From NCBI RefSeq assembly GCF_001889165.1, contig NZ_CP016020.1:434001-498000 (forward strand): a stretch of DNA of 64,000 bases, written 5' to 3'. The notes below the pieces were generated by a model. That model made no database searches and was not told where the DNA came from. It saw only the letters and a list, made by a program, of their open reading frames with translations. The position numbers and the translations under genes were made by a program. Each line of letters opens with the position of its first letter. The stretch's first letter is position 1. Below are positions 27,980 through 39,218 of the stretch, piece after piece. This DNA comes from Bacillus weihaiensis. Lineage in GTDB: Bacteria > Bacillota > Bacilli > Bacillales > Bacillaceae.

Positions 27980-28672
27980 TCATGATGATACAAGTATGGC
28001 TTCATAGCCCTTCTGCTTTAGTTCGCGTATAAGCTGTTCTGCATGTTTTTTGTGTGTAAAGGCACCTACTTGCACTTTATATACGTGTACGGACGTTTTT
28101 TCAGCAGTGGTCTTTTTGGAGGATAACTTGTAATGGGATGCAATGGCATCGGATATGGCTTTTGCACATTTCTTTCTGTATGAAGCTGATCGAAGCAGAG
28201 CTGCCTCTTCCTTGTTTGTCATAAACCCACATTCACATAAAATAGCGGTCATGCTTGTCTCTTTCAATACATAAAAGTTAGCCTGCTTCACTCCTCGGTT
28301 CTTTCGGTTTGTTTGCCTTACAAGCTCTCGTTGAACAGAAGTGGCGAGAAGATAGGCCTCATGGGGCTTCGTTACATAAATAAACGTTTCTATCCCTTCT
28401 GCTTCTGTCCAGTTACTCCCATTTCCGTAGGCATTAGCATGTATGGAAAGAAAACAATCAACCTTTTCTGAGTTTGCCAATGCTACCCTCTCCTGTAAAG
28501 GTACATCCTTTTTGTCAGAATGAGAAAAAAGGACTGAGATCCCCTCATATTGAAGAAGGTTGGTTTTTACCTCTTTTGCAACAGCAGAATTAAACTCATA
28601 CTCCTTCATCCCATCCACCGATCGTTTTCCAGGTGTGTTAGGACCATGACCTGCATCAATTAGTATTTTCAT
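27980..28672 (-). CDS. N-acetylmuramoyl-L-alanine amidase with SPOR domain (CwlC-like)
   Basis: A zinc amidase that cuts the lactyl-peptide bond of peptidoglycan. The Amidase_3 domain (residues 1-170) shows ILIDAGHGPNTPG (zinc His), the glutamate in MKEYEFN, SIHANA (zinc His) and CECGFMTN with the catalytic glutamate. A C-terminal SPOR domain (VYKVQVGAFTHKKHAEQLIRELKQKGYEAI) would bind denuded glycan. The ATG at 28672 follows AGGAGG; the upstream extension lacks a ribosome site. There is no signal peptide, as in the mother-cell lytic enzymes CwlC and CwlH of B. subtilis, which act on release at the end of sporulation. That role is an inference. Confidence 0.88.
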   Translation of the reverse strand: MKILIDAGHGPNTPGKRSVDGMKEYEFNSAVAKEVKTNLLQYEGISVLFSHSDKKDVPLQERVALANSEKVDCFLSIHANAYGNGSNWTEAEGIETFIYVTKPHEAYLLATSVQRELVRQTNRKNRGVKQANFYVLKETSMTAILCECGFMTNKEEAALLRSASYRKKCAKAISDAIASHYKLSSKKTTAEKTSVHVYKVQVGAFTHKKHAEQLIRELKQKGYEAILVSS

Positions 28673-28920
28673 TGTTAGCCTCCTGATTAGTTTTTCACCT
28701 ACCATATAGTTGAGGAAGTAGCCACAGTAGCAAAAATCACCGAAAAAACATCGTGGAAAATACAAATTGAGGTGCTGGGAATGAAACAGATTTCTAAATC
28801 ACGACATGATTCATTAACTTCTTATTTTGGATTGTGGCGGTCTAATGCTAAAATAAGAGAGGAGTCAATTGTGTACAAGAGCTGAGCTTGATTTGCTCTT
28901 GGTAAAAAGGAGGATAAATC

Positions 28921-29856
28921 GTGCCAAAAGTACGTACTAAAGATCTCATGCATAAATTTAATCTTGAACTGGTCAGTGGTGAAGAGGGAATTAACCGTCC
29001 GATCACAACAAGTGATCTATCTCGTCCAGGAATTGAAATGGCTGGTTTTTTTACATATTATCCAAAAGAAAGAGTGCAGCTGCTTGGTAAAACAGAGATT
29101 TCATTTTTCCATCAGCTATCTGAGCAAGAACGAAAGCACCGTATGGACGAGCTTTGTACGGAAGTAACTCCTGCTATCATCCTTTCGAGAGAGTTAGAAG
29201 CTCCACCGGAATTAATAAAAGCGTCAGAAAAAACAGGTACACCTGTATTACGTTCATCTATGAAAACAACAAGATTATCAAGTCATTTAACTAACTTTTT
29301 AGAAGGAAAGCTTGCGCCAACAACAGCTGTTCATGGTGTATTAGTTGATATTTACGGGGTCGGTGTACTCATTATTGGGAAAAGTGGCGTAGGTAAAAGT
29401 GAAACAGCTCTTGAGCTTGTTAAGCGCGGACATCGTCTTGTGGCAGATGATTGTGTTGAAATTCGTCAAGAAGATCAAGACACGCTAATTGGGAGCTCGC
29501 CAGAATTAATCGAGCACTTATTGGAGATTCGTGGACTTGGCATCATTAACGTAATGACCTTGTTCGGTGCAGGGGCAGTTCGTAGCTTCAAGCGGATTAC
29601 ATTAGTCATTAATCTTGAGCTTTGGGACCAAAATAAGCAGTATGATCGCTTAGGTCTAGAAGAAGATAAGATGAGAATTATTGATACAGACTTAACAAAG
29701 TTAACTGTTCCTGTTCGTCCTGGCCGAAACTTAGCTGTTATCATTGAGGTTGCTGCCATGAACTATCGTCTTAAATTAATGGGCGTTAATGCAGCAGAGC
29801 AATTTACAAGTAAGCTTGCAGGTGTCATTGAAGAAGGAGACCAGGAAGAAGAATAA
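28921..29856 (+). CDS. hprK: HPr kinase/phosphorylase
   Basis: Phosphorylates Ser46 of HPr and Crh with ATP or pyrophosphate, and reverses the reaction with phosphate, so setting CcpA-dependent catabolite control. The P-loop GKSGVGKS is at residues 153-160, the catalytic His138 is in AVHGVLVD, and the signature [11 protein letters not shown] follows. At 311 residues it is normal. The GTG start follows AAAAGGAGG. Its substrate Crh and the pyrophosphatase PpaX, which removes the pyrophosphate it makes, are both in this window. Confidence 0.97.
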   Translation: MPKVRTKDLMHKFNLELVSGEEGINRPITTSDLSRPGIEMAGFFTYYPKERVQLLGKTEISFFHQLSEQERKHRMDELCTEVTPAIILSRELEAPPELIKASEKTGTPVLRSSMKTTRLSSHLTNFLEGKLAPTTAVHGVLVDIYGVGVLIIGKSGVGKSETALELVKRGHRLVADDCVEIRQEDQDTLIGSSPELIEHLLEIRGLGIINVMTLFGAGAVRSFKRITLVINLELWDQNKQYDRLGLEEDKMRIIDTDLTKLTVPVRPGRNLAVIIEVAAMNYRLKLMGVNAAEQFTSKLAGVIEEGDQEEE

Positions 29857-29866
29857 TACAGGAAAT

Positions 29867-29902
29867 GGAATCGGACTCTATAGGCCGGTTCCATCTATTT
29901 TT
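29867..29902 (+). terminator. Weak hairpin after hprK, possible partial terminator
   Basis: GGAATCGG (29867-29874) pairs with CCGGTTCC (29885-29892, one wobble); a short T-run follows after five bases. In B. subtilis hprK and lgt are co-transcribed, so read-through is expected. Confidence 0.4.
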
Positions 29903-30101
29903 ATGAAAAAAGTATTTTCGTCACACGAGAAAAGGAAAATGTTGTATTGTTAAGTTGTGGTGAAAGCTGGAGTTTCCTAGACCCCCTACAGGAAGTGGAA
30001 GGTCGTCTACGGGTTTAACAGAAAAAAAGAAAAAAACTCTAATGGATGAAGGGCGTTATCTATAAAATACATAGCAATGATCTAAAGAGGGAGATGAAGA
30101 A

Positions 30102-30920
30102 ATGGAAGAGAGTATTAAGCCTCTTGACCCGGTATTTTTACAATTAGGTCCTATTCAAATTCACTGGTACGGTGTCATTATCGGTTTAGGTGCATTACTT
30201 GGATTGTGGATTGCTGTCAGGGAGAGTGAGCGCAGAGGTCTACATAAAGATACTTTTGTCGATCTTGTCCTATTTGCTATACCTATGGCCATTTTAGGTG
30301 CAAGAGCCTATTATGTTATTTTTCAATGGGATTATTATTCTCAAAACCCAGGGGATATCATTAAAATTTGGAATGGTGGACTTGCGATCCATGGTGGCTT
30401 GATTGCGGCATTTATTACGGGAGCTGTATTTGCTCGTGTGAAGAACATTTCTTTTTGGAAGCTAGCAGATATTGCAGCGCCGAGTATTATCCTCGGGCAG
30501 GCAATTGGTCGATGGGGTAACTTTATGAACCAAGAGGCACATGGTGGTCCTGTGACAAGAGAATTCTTAGAAGGATTGTTTTTGCCTGAATTTATTGTGA
30601 ATCAAATGTATATTAATGGTCAGTACTATCATCCTACCTTCCTTTATGAATCGTTATGGAGTATCGTTGGGTTTATAGGGTTACTGCTTCTTAGAAAAGC
30701 GAATTTTAGAAGAGGTGAGCTTTTCTTAACATATGTTATTTGGTATTCAATTGGACGTTATTTTGTGGAAGGATTAAGAACAGACAGCTTAATGCTTACA
30801 GAATCTTTACGTATTGCACAAGTTATCTCAATTGTTCTTGTCCTTGTGGCGGTTGGTGTCATCATTTACCGCCGTATGAAAGGATATTCAAATGTAAGGT
30901 ACTTAGATACAGATCAATAA
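30102..30920 (+). CDS. lgt: Prolipoprotein diacylglyceryl transferase
   Basis: Transfers diacylglycerol from phosphatidylglycerol to the lipobox cysteine of prelipoproteins in the membrane. It has seven hydrophobic segments. The signature [15 protein letters not shown] (about residue 130) and the conserved [11 protein letters not shown], with the essential histidine, are intact. The 272-residue length is normal. It follows hprK as in B. subtilis. The lipoprotein at 6576 would be one of its substrates. Confidence 0.96.
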   Translation: MEESIKPLDPVFLQLGPIQIHWYGVIIGLGALLGLWIAVRESERRGLHKDTFVDLVLFAIPMAILGARAYYVIFQWDYYSQNPGDIIKIWNGGLAIHGGLIAAFITGAVFARVKNISFWKLADIAAPSIILGQAIGRWGNFMNQEAHGGPVTREFLEGLFLPEFIVNQMYINGQYYHPTFLYESLWSIVGFIGLLLLRKANFRRGELFLTYVIWYSIGRYFVEGLRTDSLMLTESLRIAQVISIVLVLVAVGVIIYRRMKGYSNVRYLDTDQ

Positions 30921-30950
30921 AAGCAAATAGCAGCAACGGGAGGAGACAAA

Positions 30951-31898
30951 ATGGGGAAAAGTTTTAAATTGGGACTTCAAGCTGGGCTTCAAACAACATG
31001 GACATTAGGAAAAGTTATTTTTCCAATTACTCTCATTGTTAGCATGCTTCAATTTACTCCAGTTTTAGATTGGATTGCGAAGCTCATTACGCCGTTGATG
31101 GGGATCTTTGGTTTGTCAGGTGAAGCGGCTATTCCACTAGTCATAGGGAATTTTCTTAATTTATATGCAGGAATCGGAGCTATTTTATCACTAGACCTTA
31201 CAGTGAAAGAAGTGTTTATCCTTGCATTAATGCTTTCTTTTTCACACAATCTATTGATAGAATCTTCTGTTGCAGCAAAGGTTGGCTTAAAGCTATGGGT
31301 CATTTTAGCTGTGAGAATTGGGCTTGCTCTTGTATCTGCCATTATTGTAAACCTTGTATGGCAAGGTGGTAGTGAGATGGCAAAGTACGGGTTTGTGAGT
31401 ACATCAGAGGCTGTTCCAGATGGCTGGTTTGAAATAATCCTCATGGGTGTGCAAAAGGCTGCTTTAGGTGTAGTCCAGCTTGCACTTATTGTCATACCAC
31501 TTATGATTATTATCCAATTCTTAAAGGATCTTGGTTTATTAAAAGTTTTCACAAAATGGATGGCGCCTGTAACAAGACTATTAGGGATGAAAGAAAATAC
31601 GTCTATGACATTAGTAGCTGGTCTAACTATTGGTTTAGCATATGGTGCTGGAGTGATGATTCAAGCGGTTAAAGAAGATAATGTAAGTAAAAAGGATTTA
31701 ACTTTAGCCTTTATCTTTTTAGTGGCCTGCCACGCGGTTGTGGAGGATACGTTAATATTTATTCCATTAGGTATTCCGGTTTTACCATTGCTGATAATCA
31801 GGTTAGTAGTAGCCATCGTTCTAACCATTACAATTGCAGCTATTTGGAAGAGAGCAGAAGTTTCACCTAGAAGAAAGGAAGCGACTTATGAAGGTTAA
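30951..31898 (+). CDS. yvoD: YvoD, nucleoside-recognition (Gate) domain membrane protein
   Basis: A 315-residue membrane protein with about eight hydrophobic segments and two Gate-type repeats: [22 protein letters not shown] and [21 protein letters not shown]. The family is related to SpoIIIAF/SpmA-type and concentrative-transport proteins, but no substrate is known. The ATG follows GGGAGGAG. Its 3' end overlaps ppaX by 11 bases, consistent with the hprK-lgt-yvoD-ppaX-yvoF operon known in B. subtilis. Confidence 0.85.
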   Translation: MGKSFKLGLQAGLQTTWTLGKVIFPITLIVSMLQFTPVLDWIAKLITPLMGIFGLSGEAAIPLVIGNFLNLYAGIGAILSLDLTVKEVFILALMLSFSHNLLIESSVAAKVGLKLWVILAVRIGLALVSAIIVNLVWQGGSEMAKYGFVSTSEAVPDGWFEIILMGVQKAALGVVQLALIVIPLMIIIQFLKDLGLLKVFTKWMAPVTRLLGMKENTSMTLVAGLTIGLAYGAGVMIQAVKEDNVSKKDLTLAFIFLVACHAVVEDTLIFIPLGIPVLPLLIIRLVVAIVLTITIAAIWKRAEVSPRRKEATYEG

Positions 31899-32529
31899 TA
31901 CGATTTTATTTGATTTAGATGGAACATTGATTAATACTAACGAATTAATTATTGAGTCTTTTCTACACACATTAAAGACATATTATCCTAATCAATACGA
32001 GAGAGAGGACGTGTTTCCGTTTATCGGACCGACTCTCTTTGATACGTTTAACAGGATGAATCCTGAAAAAACAGAGGAAATGATCAAGGTATATCGAAAG
32101 TTTAATCATGAACAGCATGATCTACTGGTAAAAGAATTTGATACGGTCTTTGAAACGGTGAAAACATTAAAGGAACGTGGTTTTAAGCTAGGGATTGTGA
32201 CAACGAAGATTAGAGACACGGTTAACATGGGTCTAAAGCTAACGAAGCTCGATCAATTCTTTGACGTGGTTGTAACCTTAGATGATGTAGAGCATGCGAA
32301 GCCACATCCAGAGCCTGTCTTAAAAGCTTTAGAACAGCTACATGCAACACCAGAAGAAGCAATCATGGTTGGAGACAATCATCATGATGTAGAAGCAGGC
32401 CAAAATGCTGGTACTAAGACAGCTGGTGTATCTTGGAGTATAAAAGGGAGAGACTACATCAGTAGCTATAATCCTGACTACATATTGGAAACAATGAGTG
32501 ATCTATTACCAATTGTCGGAGTGGAGTAA
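31888..32529 (+). CDS. ppaX: Pyrophosphatase PpaX (HAD family)
   Basis: Hydrolyses the pyrophosphate released when HprK/P dephosphorylates P-Ser-HPr, which pulls that reaction forward. HAD motifs are clear: [10 protein letters not shown] (motif I), VTTK (motif II) and [11 protein letters not shown] with [16 protein letters not shown] (motifs III/IV). The 213-residue form starts at the ATG at 31888 after AAAGGAAG; a longer frame begins inside yvoD without a ribosome site. Operon position with hprK separates it from generic phosphoglycolate phosphatases. Confidence 0.92.
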   Translation: MKVNTILFDLDGTLINTNELIIESFLHTLKTYYPNQYEREDVFPFIGPTLFDTFNRMNPEKTEEMIKVYRKFNHEQHDLLVKEFDTVFETVKTLKERGFKLGIVTTKIRDTVNMGLKLTKLDQFFDVVVTLDDVEHAKPHPEPVLKALEQLHATPEEAIMVGDNHHDVEAGQNAGTKTAGVSWSIKGRDYISSYNPDYILETMSDLLPIVGVE

Positions 32530-32530
32530 G

Positions 32531-33055
32531 GTGAGAAGAACGACGAGATATCCTGTAAAAGGAGCCAATTCGTTATGGCATGTGTATAAGACCGTTCCTT
32601 TCTGGAAGGTTGTACGAAATTTTATTGTGATTCAGCTTGCTCGATACACCCCATTTTTAGGAATGAAAAATTGGTTGTATCGAGCTTTCCTGAAGATGAG
32701 GGTAGGAGATCAGACCTCCTTTGCACTTATGGTCATGCTTGATGTCATGTTCCCGGAAAAGATTTCAGTAGGGAAAAACTCTGTGATCGGGTATAACACG
32801 ACCATTCTTGCTCATGAATATTTGATAAGGGAATATCGATTAGGAGATGTTGTAATAGGAGACGAAGTCCTCATAGGTGCGAACTCAACGATTCTTCCTG
32901 GTGTCACGATTGGTGACGGAGCCATTGTGTCTGCCGGAACGCTTGTCCATAAGGATGTCCCAGCGGGAGCATTCGTAGGAGGTAATCCGATGGCGATTAT
33001 CTATACTAAGGAAGAAATGGAACAACGAGATAAAACAGAATTAGCCAGTCTTTAA
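32531..33055 (+). CDS. yvoF: YvoF, hexapeptide-repeat acetyltransferase
   Basis: A 174-residue left-handed beta-helix enzyme of the O-acetyltransferase type. Hexapeptide repeats run from about residue 75 ([14 protein letters not shown]) through [30 protein letters not shown] and end [11 protein letters not shown]. The GTG at 32531, two bases after the ppaX stop, is the start; GGAGTGGAG precedes it. It closes the hprK operon. The acceptor is unknown; cell-wall or sugar acetylation is a guess. Confidence 0.85.
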   Translation: MRRTTRYPVKGANSLWHVYKTVPFWKVVRNFIVIQLARYTPFLGMKNWLYRAFLKMRVGDQTSFALMVMLDVMFPEKISVGKNSVIGYNTTILAHEYLIREYRLGDVVIGDEVLIGANSTILPGVTIGDGAIVSAGTLVHKDVPAGAFVGGNPMAIIYTKEEMEQRDKTELASL

Positions 33056-33076
33056 ATAGTCTGGCTTTCTTTTTTT
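33043..33076 (+). terminator. Terminator after yvoF
   Basis: AGCCAG (33043-33048, inside the yvoF end) pairs with CTGGCT (33061-33066), then a long T-rich tract to 33076. Confidence 0.8.
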
Positions 33077-33160
33077 ATCAAGCCACCTGGGAGTGCTTCA
33101 TAGATGTTTTCTTGTTTGCAGAACCTCTACTGATTTGGACAAGCAAAGATGTGAAAAGAG

Positions 33161-33181
33161 TTAATTAAACGTTTGTTTAAC
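33161..33181. promoter_or_regulatory. Operator-like dyad upstream of hisZ
   Basis: TTAATTAAACGTTTGTTTAA plus one base is, in reverse complement, identical at 20 of 21 positions to 3410-3430. It lies 150 bases before the hisZ promoter -35, downstream of the yvoF terminator. No gene is in the 370-base gap. The regulator is unknown. Confidence 0.45.
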
Positions 33182-33330
33182 ATCTAAAACCCTATTCTCC
33201 TGAATTTTCTTGTCCATTTATAGCACATCTAGTTTACGGTTTAATGGTACTCCTATATAAGGTACTTACACAAATAAAAAACTGACTATTAAGAATTTGT
33301 AAAAAATAATACATATCTATCGTTCTTTCC

Positions 33331-33359
33331 TTGAAAAAAACACTTCACTTTGGTAGTAT
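33331..33359 (+). promoter_or_regulatory. Sigma-A promoter of the his operon
   Basis: TTGAAA (33331-33336), a 17-base spacer and TAGTAT (33354-33359). A small dyad (ACTTC...GAAGT) spans the -10. No T-box leader is visible in the short untranslated region. Confidence 0.7.
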
Positions 33360-33425
33360 ATTAGCATATTAGCGAAGTAAAGGATTTTTATGAAATGAGA
33401 AGTAACTATGACGGGGGTAAAAAAC

Positions 33426-34592
33426 ATGTTTATGTTTGAGAAACCACTAGGTATGGTGGATACATTACCAGATTTGTATGAAATGAAAAAACAAACTCGT
33501 CAGTCGATGACGAATACTATTGAAATGTGGGGCTTTCAATTTATTGAAACTCCGACGCTTGAGTATTACGAAACAGTTGGAGTGCAATCAGCAATTTTAG
33601 ATCAGCAGCTATTTAAACTTCTCGATCAACAAGGTCATACTCTTGTGCTCAGACCGGATATGACGGCACCTATTGCACGAGTAGCGGCTTCGAAATTATA
33701 TAATAGCTCCTATCCAATCCGCCTAGCTTACTCGGCGAATGTGTTTCGTGCACAACAGCGTGAAGGTGGCCGTCCAGCTGAATTTGAGCAGGTTGGAGTT
33801 GAACTAATAGGAGACGGAACGACTAGTGCAGATGCGGAAACAATCGCATTAATGATTCAGACTTTAAAAGAAGCAGGATTAGAAAACTTTAAAATAGCCA
33901 TTGGTCATATTGAATTCGGTAACGCACTATTTAAAGAAGTTGTTGGAAACCAGGAACGTGCAGATGTATTACGACGCTTTTTATATGAGAAAAACTATGT
34001 AGGATATCGTGAGCATGTCAAGTCTCTACCATTGTCTTCTATTGATAAGGAACGATTATTACAGCTACTAAATCTACGTGGGGGAATTGAAAAGGTTGAA
34101 ACGGCTAGAGAACTCGTTTCCTCTCAGCAAGCAATCGACTCATTAGACGAAATCACAACGCTTTGGTCAACACTTGAAGCATTCGGGGTGACAAATTATT
34201 TAAAGCTGGACTTAAATATCGTTAGTCATATGAGTTATTATACGGGAATTTTATATGAAGTATATGCTGATAATGTAGGCTTTGTGATCGGTAATGGCGG
34301 TAGGTATGATCATCTTTTCGAGAAATTTAACCGAGCTGCACCTGCAACAGGCTTTGGATTGCATATTGATCGAATTATTGAAGCGTTAAATCGTACAAGT
34401 GATGTGAAAATGGAATGTGTGATTTATAGCCAGGAGCGAATGCCTGAAGCAATTGCCTTTACCAAGGAGCGACGAGCAGCGAATAAGCGAGTTGTCATGC
34501 AGGAAATTAGTGGAATAAAAGATGTAGATGCTTATACAAAGCAATTTGAAGAAGTGGTTTACTATATTGGTTCTCGAAAGGAGGAGCTATAG
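33426..34592 (+). CDS. hisZ: ATP phosphoribosyltransferase regulatory subunit
   Basis: A histidyl-tRNA-synthetase paralogue that forms the regulatory subunit of the short-form HisG enzyme and carries histidine feedback. Class II synthetase-like motifs remain ([49 protein letters not shown]), but the catalytic C-terminal anticodon domain is absent. The 389-residue form starts at the ATG at 33426 behind GGGGGTAA and begins [10 protein letters not shown] like its relatives. It is first in the his operon, as in B. subtilis. Confidence 0.94.
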   Translation: MFMFEKPLGMVDTLPDLYEMKKQTRQSMTNTIEMWGFQFIETPTLEYYETVGVQSAILDQQLFKLLDQQGHTLVLRPDMTAPIARVAASKLYNSSYPIRLAYSANVFRAQQREGGRPAEFEQVGVELIGDGTTSADAETIALMIQTLKEAGLENFKIAIGHIEFGNALFKEVVGNQERADVLRRFLYEKNYVGYREHVKSLPLSSIDKERLLQLLNLRGGIEKVETARELVSSQQAIDSLDEITTLWSTLEAFGVTNYLKLDLNIVSHMSYYTGILYEVYADNVGFVIGNGGRYDHLFEKFNRAAPATGFGLHIDRIIEALNRTSDVKMECVIYSQERMPEAIAFTKERRAANKRVVMQEISGIKDVDAYTKQFEEVVYYIGSRKEEL

Positions 34593-34593
34593 A

Positions 34594-35223
34594 ATGAAGG
34601 ATATCTTAACCATTGCGATGCCAAAAGGTCGTATCTTCGAGGAAGCTGCAGATATGCTTAGAAAAGCAGGCTATCAGCTCCCACCTGAGTTTGATGAATC
34701 TCGAAAATTAATTTTAGATGTACCAAATGAAAAGATCCGCTTTATCCTAGCAAAGCCGATGGATGTTGTGACCTATGTTGAGCATGGTGTTGCAGATGTA
34801 GGAATTGCAGGCAAGGATGTTATGCTAGAAGAAGAGCGTGATGTGTATGAAGTACTAGATTTAAAGATTAGTGAATGTTATTTAGCGGTAGCTGGTTTGC
34901 CTGATACAAAAATTAATGATGTGGCTCCGAAAATTGCGACGAAATATCCGAAAGTAGCTTCTAGCTATTTCCGAGAGCAAGGAGAGCAAGTGGAGATCAT
35001 TAAGTTAAACGGATCCATTGAGCTTGCGCCTTTAATTGGTTTAGCAGAACGCATTGTTGATATTGTTTCAACAGGACGAACTTTAAAGGAAAATGGCTTG
35101 GTTGAGCTTGAACAAATTTGCCATATTACATCAAGACTTATTGTCAATCCGGTGAGCTACCGTATGAAGGATGAGCCAATTGACGAACTAGTAGAAAGGC
35201 TATCAAAAGTCATTGGAGGCTAA
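34594..35223 (+). CDS. hisG: ATP phosphoribosyltransferase, short form
   Basis: First step of histidine synthesis, joining ATP and PRPP. The 209-residue length marks the short form that needs His[14 protein letters not shown] at the start, and [18 protein letters not shown] and [36 protein letters not shown] (PRPP-site region), are family hallmarks. The ATG at 34594 follows AAAGGAGGAGC and lies one base after the hisZ stop. Confidence 0.96.
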   Translation: MKDILTIAMPKGRIFEEAADMLRKAGYQLPPEFDESRKLILDVPNEKIRFILAKPMDVVTYVEHGVADVGIAGKDVMLEEERDVYEVLDLKISECYLAVAGLPDTKINDVAPKIATKYPKVASSYFREQGEQVEIIKLNGSIELAPLIGLAERIVDIVSTGRTLKENGLVELEQICHITSRLIVNPVSYRMKDEPIDELVERLSKVIGG

Positions 35224-35226
35224 GTG

Positions 35227-36495
35227 ATGAAAATTACTCGTATAACAGATAAAAAGGTTTCCTTAAGACGAACAATTGATACTGGTACTGAGGAGCAACG
35301 AAAAATCGTTCAAGACATCATTACAACAGTTCGTGACAAGGGAGATGAAGCCCTTTATTCCTATACAAAAACATTTGATAAAGTAGAGTTAGAGGATCTA
35401 TTGGTCACGGAAGCAGAATTTACTGAGGCCTACAATGAGCTTGAAGCTGAGATGGTCACTATTATTCAAGAAGCAGCAGGAAATATTCGAGCTTTTCATG
35501 AAAAACAAAAACGTGAAACATGGATTAGCTATGATGAAAATGGAACAATGCTTGGACAGAAAATAACAGCACTTGATGCAGTTGGTGTCTATGTACCAGG
35601 TGGAACAGCAGCCTATCCTTCCTCCGTGCTTATGAATGTTATTCCAGCCCAGGTTGCGGGTGTAAAACGAATTGTCATAACATCTCCTCCAACTTCTAAA
35701 GGCACGTTGCCAGCTGGAGTTTTGGTTGCAGCAAAAGAGCTAGGGATAACTGAAATTTATAAAGTTGGTGGAGCACAAGCAATCGCTGCCTTAGCATATG
35801 GTACGGAATCCATCGCTGCAGTAGATAAGATTATGGGACCAGGTAATATTTTTGTGGCACTAGCGAAGCGAGAAGTGTTTGGAATTGTTGACATTGATAT
35901 GATTGCAGGACCAAGTGAAATCGTCGTTCTAAGTGATCATACAGCAAGGCCAAATGAAATTGCAGCCGATTTATTATCACAAGCCGAACATGATAAAAAC
36001 TCTTCTAGTATTCTTGTGACAACCTCAATGCAGCAGGCAGAGGCTGTGAAAAGAGAAGTGGAAAAACAGGTTGCCACTTTACCACGTCATGAAATTGCCC
36101 GTGCATCCATTGAAGCGTATGGACATATTTATGTAGCCGATGATTTAGATACAGCCATTGCCGTTGTGAACGAATTGGCACCTGAGCATTTAGAGGTTTT
36201 AACGGATAATCCTTTAGCAAGCTTACATGAAATCAAGCATGCAGGGGCGATTTTCTTAGGACGCTATAGCTCTGAGCCTGTCGGTGATTATTTTGCAGGG
36301 CCAAACCATGTGCTACCAACGAACGGGACAGCTAGGTTTTCAAGTCCGTTAAATGTGGATGATTTTACGAAAAAATCAAGCATTATCTCATACAGTGAAA
36401 AAGCGTTCTTCAAAAACTATAAAAAGGTAGCTAAGCTCGCACGACTAGAAGGTTTAGAGGCACACGCACGTGCAATGGAAGAAAGGCTAAAATAG
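35227..36495 (+). CDS. hisD: Histidinol dehydrogenase
   Basis: Oxidises L-histidinol to histidine in two NAD-dependent steps with a zinc ion; the last step of the pathway. Typical segments are [60 protein letters not shown] with zinc ligands, and [13 protein letters not shown]. The 422-residue length is normal. The second start codon (ATG 35227) is spaced seven bases from GGAGG; a GTG lies directly before it. Confidence 0.97.
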   Translation: MKITRITDKKVSLRRTIDTGTEEQRKIVQDIITTVRDKGDEALYSYTKTFDKVELEDLLVTEAEFTEAYNELEAEMVTIIQEAAGNIRAFHEKQKRETWISYDENGTMLGQKITALDAVGVYVPGGTAAYPSSVLMNVIPAQVAGVKRIVITSPPTSKGTLPAGVLVAAKELGITEIYKVGGAQAIAALAYGTESIAAVDKIMGPGNIFVALAKREVFGIVDIDMIAGPSEIVVLSDHTARPNEIAADLLSQAEHDKNSSSILVTTSMQQAEAVKREVEKQVATLPRHEIARASIEAYGHIYVADDLDTAIAVVNELAPEHLEVLTDNPLASLHEIKHAGAIFLGRYSSEPVGDYFAGPNHVLPTNGTARFSSPLNVDDFTKKSSIISYSEKAFFKNYKKVAKLARLEGLEAHARAMEERLK

Positions 36496-36507
36496 GGAGG
36501 ATATCAG

Positions 36508-37098
36508 ATGACTAGAAAAGCATCAATTGAACGTCACACGAAGGAAACACAAATTTCATTAGATTTTACAATCGATGGAACAGGACAATCATCACTAAAG
36601 ACTGATGTTCCATTTATGGATCACATGCTAGATTTATTTGCCAAGCACGGACAATTTGATTTAACAGTCAATGCAAATGGTGACGTAGAAATTGATGATC
36701 ATCACACGACAGAAGATATCGGTATTTGTCTTGGTCAAGCTTTGAGAGAAGCACTTGGCGATAAGCGTGGGATCAAGCGTTACGGAAATGCTTTTGTTCC
36801 AATGGATGAAGCACTTGCGCAGGTTGTTGTTGACTTAAGCAATCGTCCCCACTTTGAATTTAAAGGAGAATTTCCAAGTAAGCGTGTTGGCACGTTTGAT
36901 ACCGAGAATGTCCACGAATTCCTTTGGAAGCTTGCTCTAGAAGCGCGCATTAACCTACATGTGATCGTTCACTACGGACACAACACTCATCACATGATTG
37001 AGGGGATTTTTAAAGCGTTAGCTCGTGCTCTTGATGAAGCAACCATGGTGGATCCACGTATCGAAGGTGTGCTTCCTTCAACGAAAGGAATGCTCTAA
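36508..37098 (+). CDS. hisB: Imidazoleglycerol-phosphate dehydratase
   Basis: Dehydrates imidazoleglycerol phosphate with manganese. The metal-binding repeats are visible: [50 protein letters not shown]. The 196-residue monofunctional form is the one found in Bacillus, without the histidinol phosphatase fused in enterics. It starts after GGGAGGATATCAG and is 12 bases from hisD. Confidence 0.97.
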   Translation: MTRKASIERHTKETQISLDFTIDGTGQSSLKTDVPFMDHMLDLFAKHGQFDLTVNANGDVEIDDHHTTEDIGICLGQALREALGDKRGIKRYGNAFVPMDEALAQVVVDLSNRPHFEFKGEFPSKRVGTFDTENVHEFLWKLALEARINLHVIVHYGHNTHHMIEGIFKALARALDEATMVDPRIEGVLPSTKGML

Positions 37099-37099
37099 T

Positions 37100-37729
37100 A
37101 TGATTGCGATCATTGACTATGGAATGGGTAATCTTTATAGCGTGAGTAAAGCGCTAGAACGTATGAATGTAGCGTACATTCTTTCCAGTAATGAAGCCGA
37201 GCTTGAGAAAGCAGACGGCTATATCTTACCAGGTGTAGGATCATTTAAGGATGCAATGACCATTTTAAATGAAACGGGCTTAACATCGTTTATTCATAAA
37301 ATCGTAGTAGAGGGAAAGCCGCTTTTAGGAATTTGTCTAGGTATGCAGCTGCTTTTTGAAGAAAGTGATGAAAATGGCTTCTCTATTGGATTAGGGTTAT
37401 TACCAGGTAAAGTCATTAAACTTCCTGAGGGAACAAGAGAAGCTCCGCTAAAAGTTCCTCACATGGGCTGGAATAGCTTATTGATCAAAAATGAGAGTCC
37501 ATTGCTTGCAGATCTATCAGGTGAGCACGCGTATTTTGTTCATTCCTATTACGTGAAAACAGATGAGGAGGATACTCTTCTTGCAACGGCAGACTATGGA
37601 GTTGAGGTTCCGGCAGTTGTAGGACGCGGTCATGTATTTGGAACTCAGTTTCACCCTGAGAAGAGCAGTGATCTAGGGTTATCTATCTTGAAGAATTATA
37701 TTAAGTTTGTGGAAGGGGAAGGACGATGA
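37100..37729 (+). CDS. hisH: Imidazole glycerol phosphate synthase, glutaminase subunit
   Basis: Class I glutamine amidotransferase that feeds ammonia to HisF. The triad is present: cysteine in [12 protein letters not shown], and histidine and glutamate in [13 protein letters not shown]. The 209-residue form starts at the ATG at 37100, one base after the hisB stop; a longer frame inside hisB is an artefact. Its stop overlaps hisA by four bases. Confidence 0.97.
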   Translation: MIAIIDYGMGNLYSVSKALERMNVAYILSSNEAELEKADGYILPGVGSFKDAMTILNETGLTSFIHKIVVEGKPLLGICLGMQLLFEESDENGFSIGLGLLPGKVIKLPEGTREAPLKVPHMGWNSLLIKNESPLLADLSGEHAYFVHSYYVKTDEEDTLLATADYGVEVPAVVGRGHVFGTQFHPEKSSDLGLSILKNYIKFVEGEGR

Positions 37730-38463
37730 GCCAATTTGTTATGTACCCAGCAATTGATATGCGTGGTGGCAAATGCGTACGGTTGCTTCAAGGAGATTAT
37801 AATAAGGAAACAGTTTACGGCGATTCTCCTTTTGATATGGCCAAGCAATTTGATGATCAAGGAGCAAGCTGGATTCACATGGTAGACCTTGATGGAGCGA
37901 AGGAAGGGAAATTAGTCAATCACCAGCATGTAATCGATGCGGCGACAAAGCTATCAGCTAAGATTCAAATTGGTGGAGGTATCCGTACAGAGGAAGACGT
38001 AGAATTCTACCTATCAAATGGTGTTGACCGTGTTATTTTAGGAAGTGCAGCTATTTCAAACCCAGAATTCGTGAAAAAGATGCTTGCAGCCTATGGTGAA
38101 AAGATTGCGATAGGGATTGATGCGAAGGATGGCTATGTTTCAACAGAGGGCTGGTTGAATACATCCAATGTGAAAGCAACAGATTTAGGTAAGGAATTAG
38201 CGAATGCAGGTGCTGAAGTATTTATTTTCACTGATATTGCAACAGATGGGATGCTCTCAGGACCAAATGTGGAAGCTGTTGTGGAAATGGCTAAAGCGAC
38301 GAACAAGCAGGTTATCGCATCAGGTGGAGTCAGCTCCTTGAAGGATCTTGAAACACTAGCGGAATATGTAAGAGAAGGTGTATCAGGGGCGATTGTAGGG
38401 AAAGCACTTTACACAAACCAATTTAGCTTACCAGAAGCATTAAAGGTAGGAACATCATCATGA
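37726..38463 (+). CDS. hisA: Phosphoribosylformimino-5-aminoimidazole carboxamide ribotide isomerase
   Basis: A TIM-barrel Amadori isomerase. [19 protein letters not shown] carries the first catalytic aspartate, and [15 protein letters not shown] carries the second. Phosphate-binding glycine motifs GGGIR and ASGGVSS are in place. Both ends overlap neighbours by ATGA (hisH and hisF), which shows tight translational coupling. Confidence 0.97.
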   Translation: MSQFVMYPAIDMRGGKCVRLLQGDYNKETVYGDSPFDMAKQFDDQGASWIHMVDLDGAKEGKLVNHQHVIDAATKLSAKIQIGGGIRTEEDVEFYLSNGVDRVILGSAAISNPEFVKKMLAAYGEKIAIGIDAKDGYVSTEGWLNTSNVKATDLGKELANAGAEVFIFTDIATDGMLSGPNVEAVVEMAKATNKQVIASGGVSSLKDLETLAEYVREGVSGAIVGKALYTNQFSLPEALKVGTSS

Positions 38464-39218
38464 TTACAAAACGAATTATTCCTTGCTTAGATGTTAAGGA
38501 AGGACGTGTTGTAAAGGGTATTCAATTTTTAGGCTTACGTGATGCAGGAGATCCGGTTGAATTAGCTAAGTTTTACGATGAGGAAGGTGCGGATGAACTA
38601 GTTTTCCTAGATATTTCTGCTTCTCACGAAGGTCGTAAAACGATGGTGGATGTATTGGAGCAGGTTGCAGCTCAGCTTGCCATTCCTTTTACTGTTGGTG
38701 GGGGAATTAATTCTCTTGAAGATATGAAAAAAATTCTTCGTGCTGGGGCTGATAAAGTGTCTCTTAACACAGCTGCAGTCGTTAATCCGGAGCTCATCTC
38801 TGAGGGAGCAGGCTTTTTCGGATCTCAATGTATCGTTGTAGCGATTGATGCGAAGTATGACACGGAGCTTGGTAGCTTTAGAGTGTATACACACGGTGGT
38901 CGTAAAGCAACGGAGTGGGAAGTAGTAGCGTGGGCGAAAGAAGCGGTAAAACGTGGTGCAGGTGAAATCCTTCTTACAAGCATGGATAGTGATGGAGAGA
39001 AAAATGGCTTTAATCTAGCCTTAAATAAGCTAGTGAATGAAGCTGTAAGTGTACCTGTTATTGCCTCAGGTGGCGCTGGAAATGCTGAGCACTTTCTACA
39101 TGCTTTTAAGGAAGGAAAAGCAGACGCAGCATTAGCGGCATCAATTTTCCATTATAAAGAAACGTCTGTAAAGGAAGTAAAAGCGTATTTGAATGAGCAG
39201 GGAGTGAATGTTCGATGA
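38460..39218 (+). CDS. hisF: Imidazole glycerol phosphate synthase, cyclase subunit
   Basis: Uses ammonia from HisH to close the imidazole ring and release AICAR. The TIM barrel shows [27 protein letters not shown] with the first catalytic aspartate, VGGGINS, and [17 protein letters not shown] with the second. The 252-residue length is normal. It starts in the hisA stop and overlaps hisIE. Confidence 0.97.
   Translation: MITKRIIPCLDVKEGRVVKGIQFLGLRDAGDPVELAKFYDEEGADELVFLDISASHEGRKTMVDVLEQVAAQLAIPFTVGGGINSLEDMKKILRAGADKVSLNTAAVVNPELISEGAGFFGSQCIVVAIDAKYDTELGSFRVYTHGGRKATEWEVVAWAKEAVKRGAGEILLTSMDSDGEKNGFNLALNKLVNEAVSVPVIASGGAGNAEHFLHAFKEGKADAALAASIFHYKETSVKEVKAYLNEQGVNVR

Noticed and set aside
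28781-28885. 34-codon ORF (MKQISKSRHDS...) upstream of hprK with GAGGTG six bases before its ATG
   Set aside because: The frame has a fair ribosome site, but it overlaps the likely hprK promoter region (TAAAAT near 28848) and shows no recognisable protein feature. Could be revisited with expression data.
29930-30060. Possible repeat between hprK and lgt (GAAAGCTGGAGTTTCC with CTACAGGAAG)
   Set aside because: It loosely recalls Bacillus interspersed repeats, but the inverted arms are too short and imperfect to support a call.
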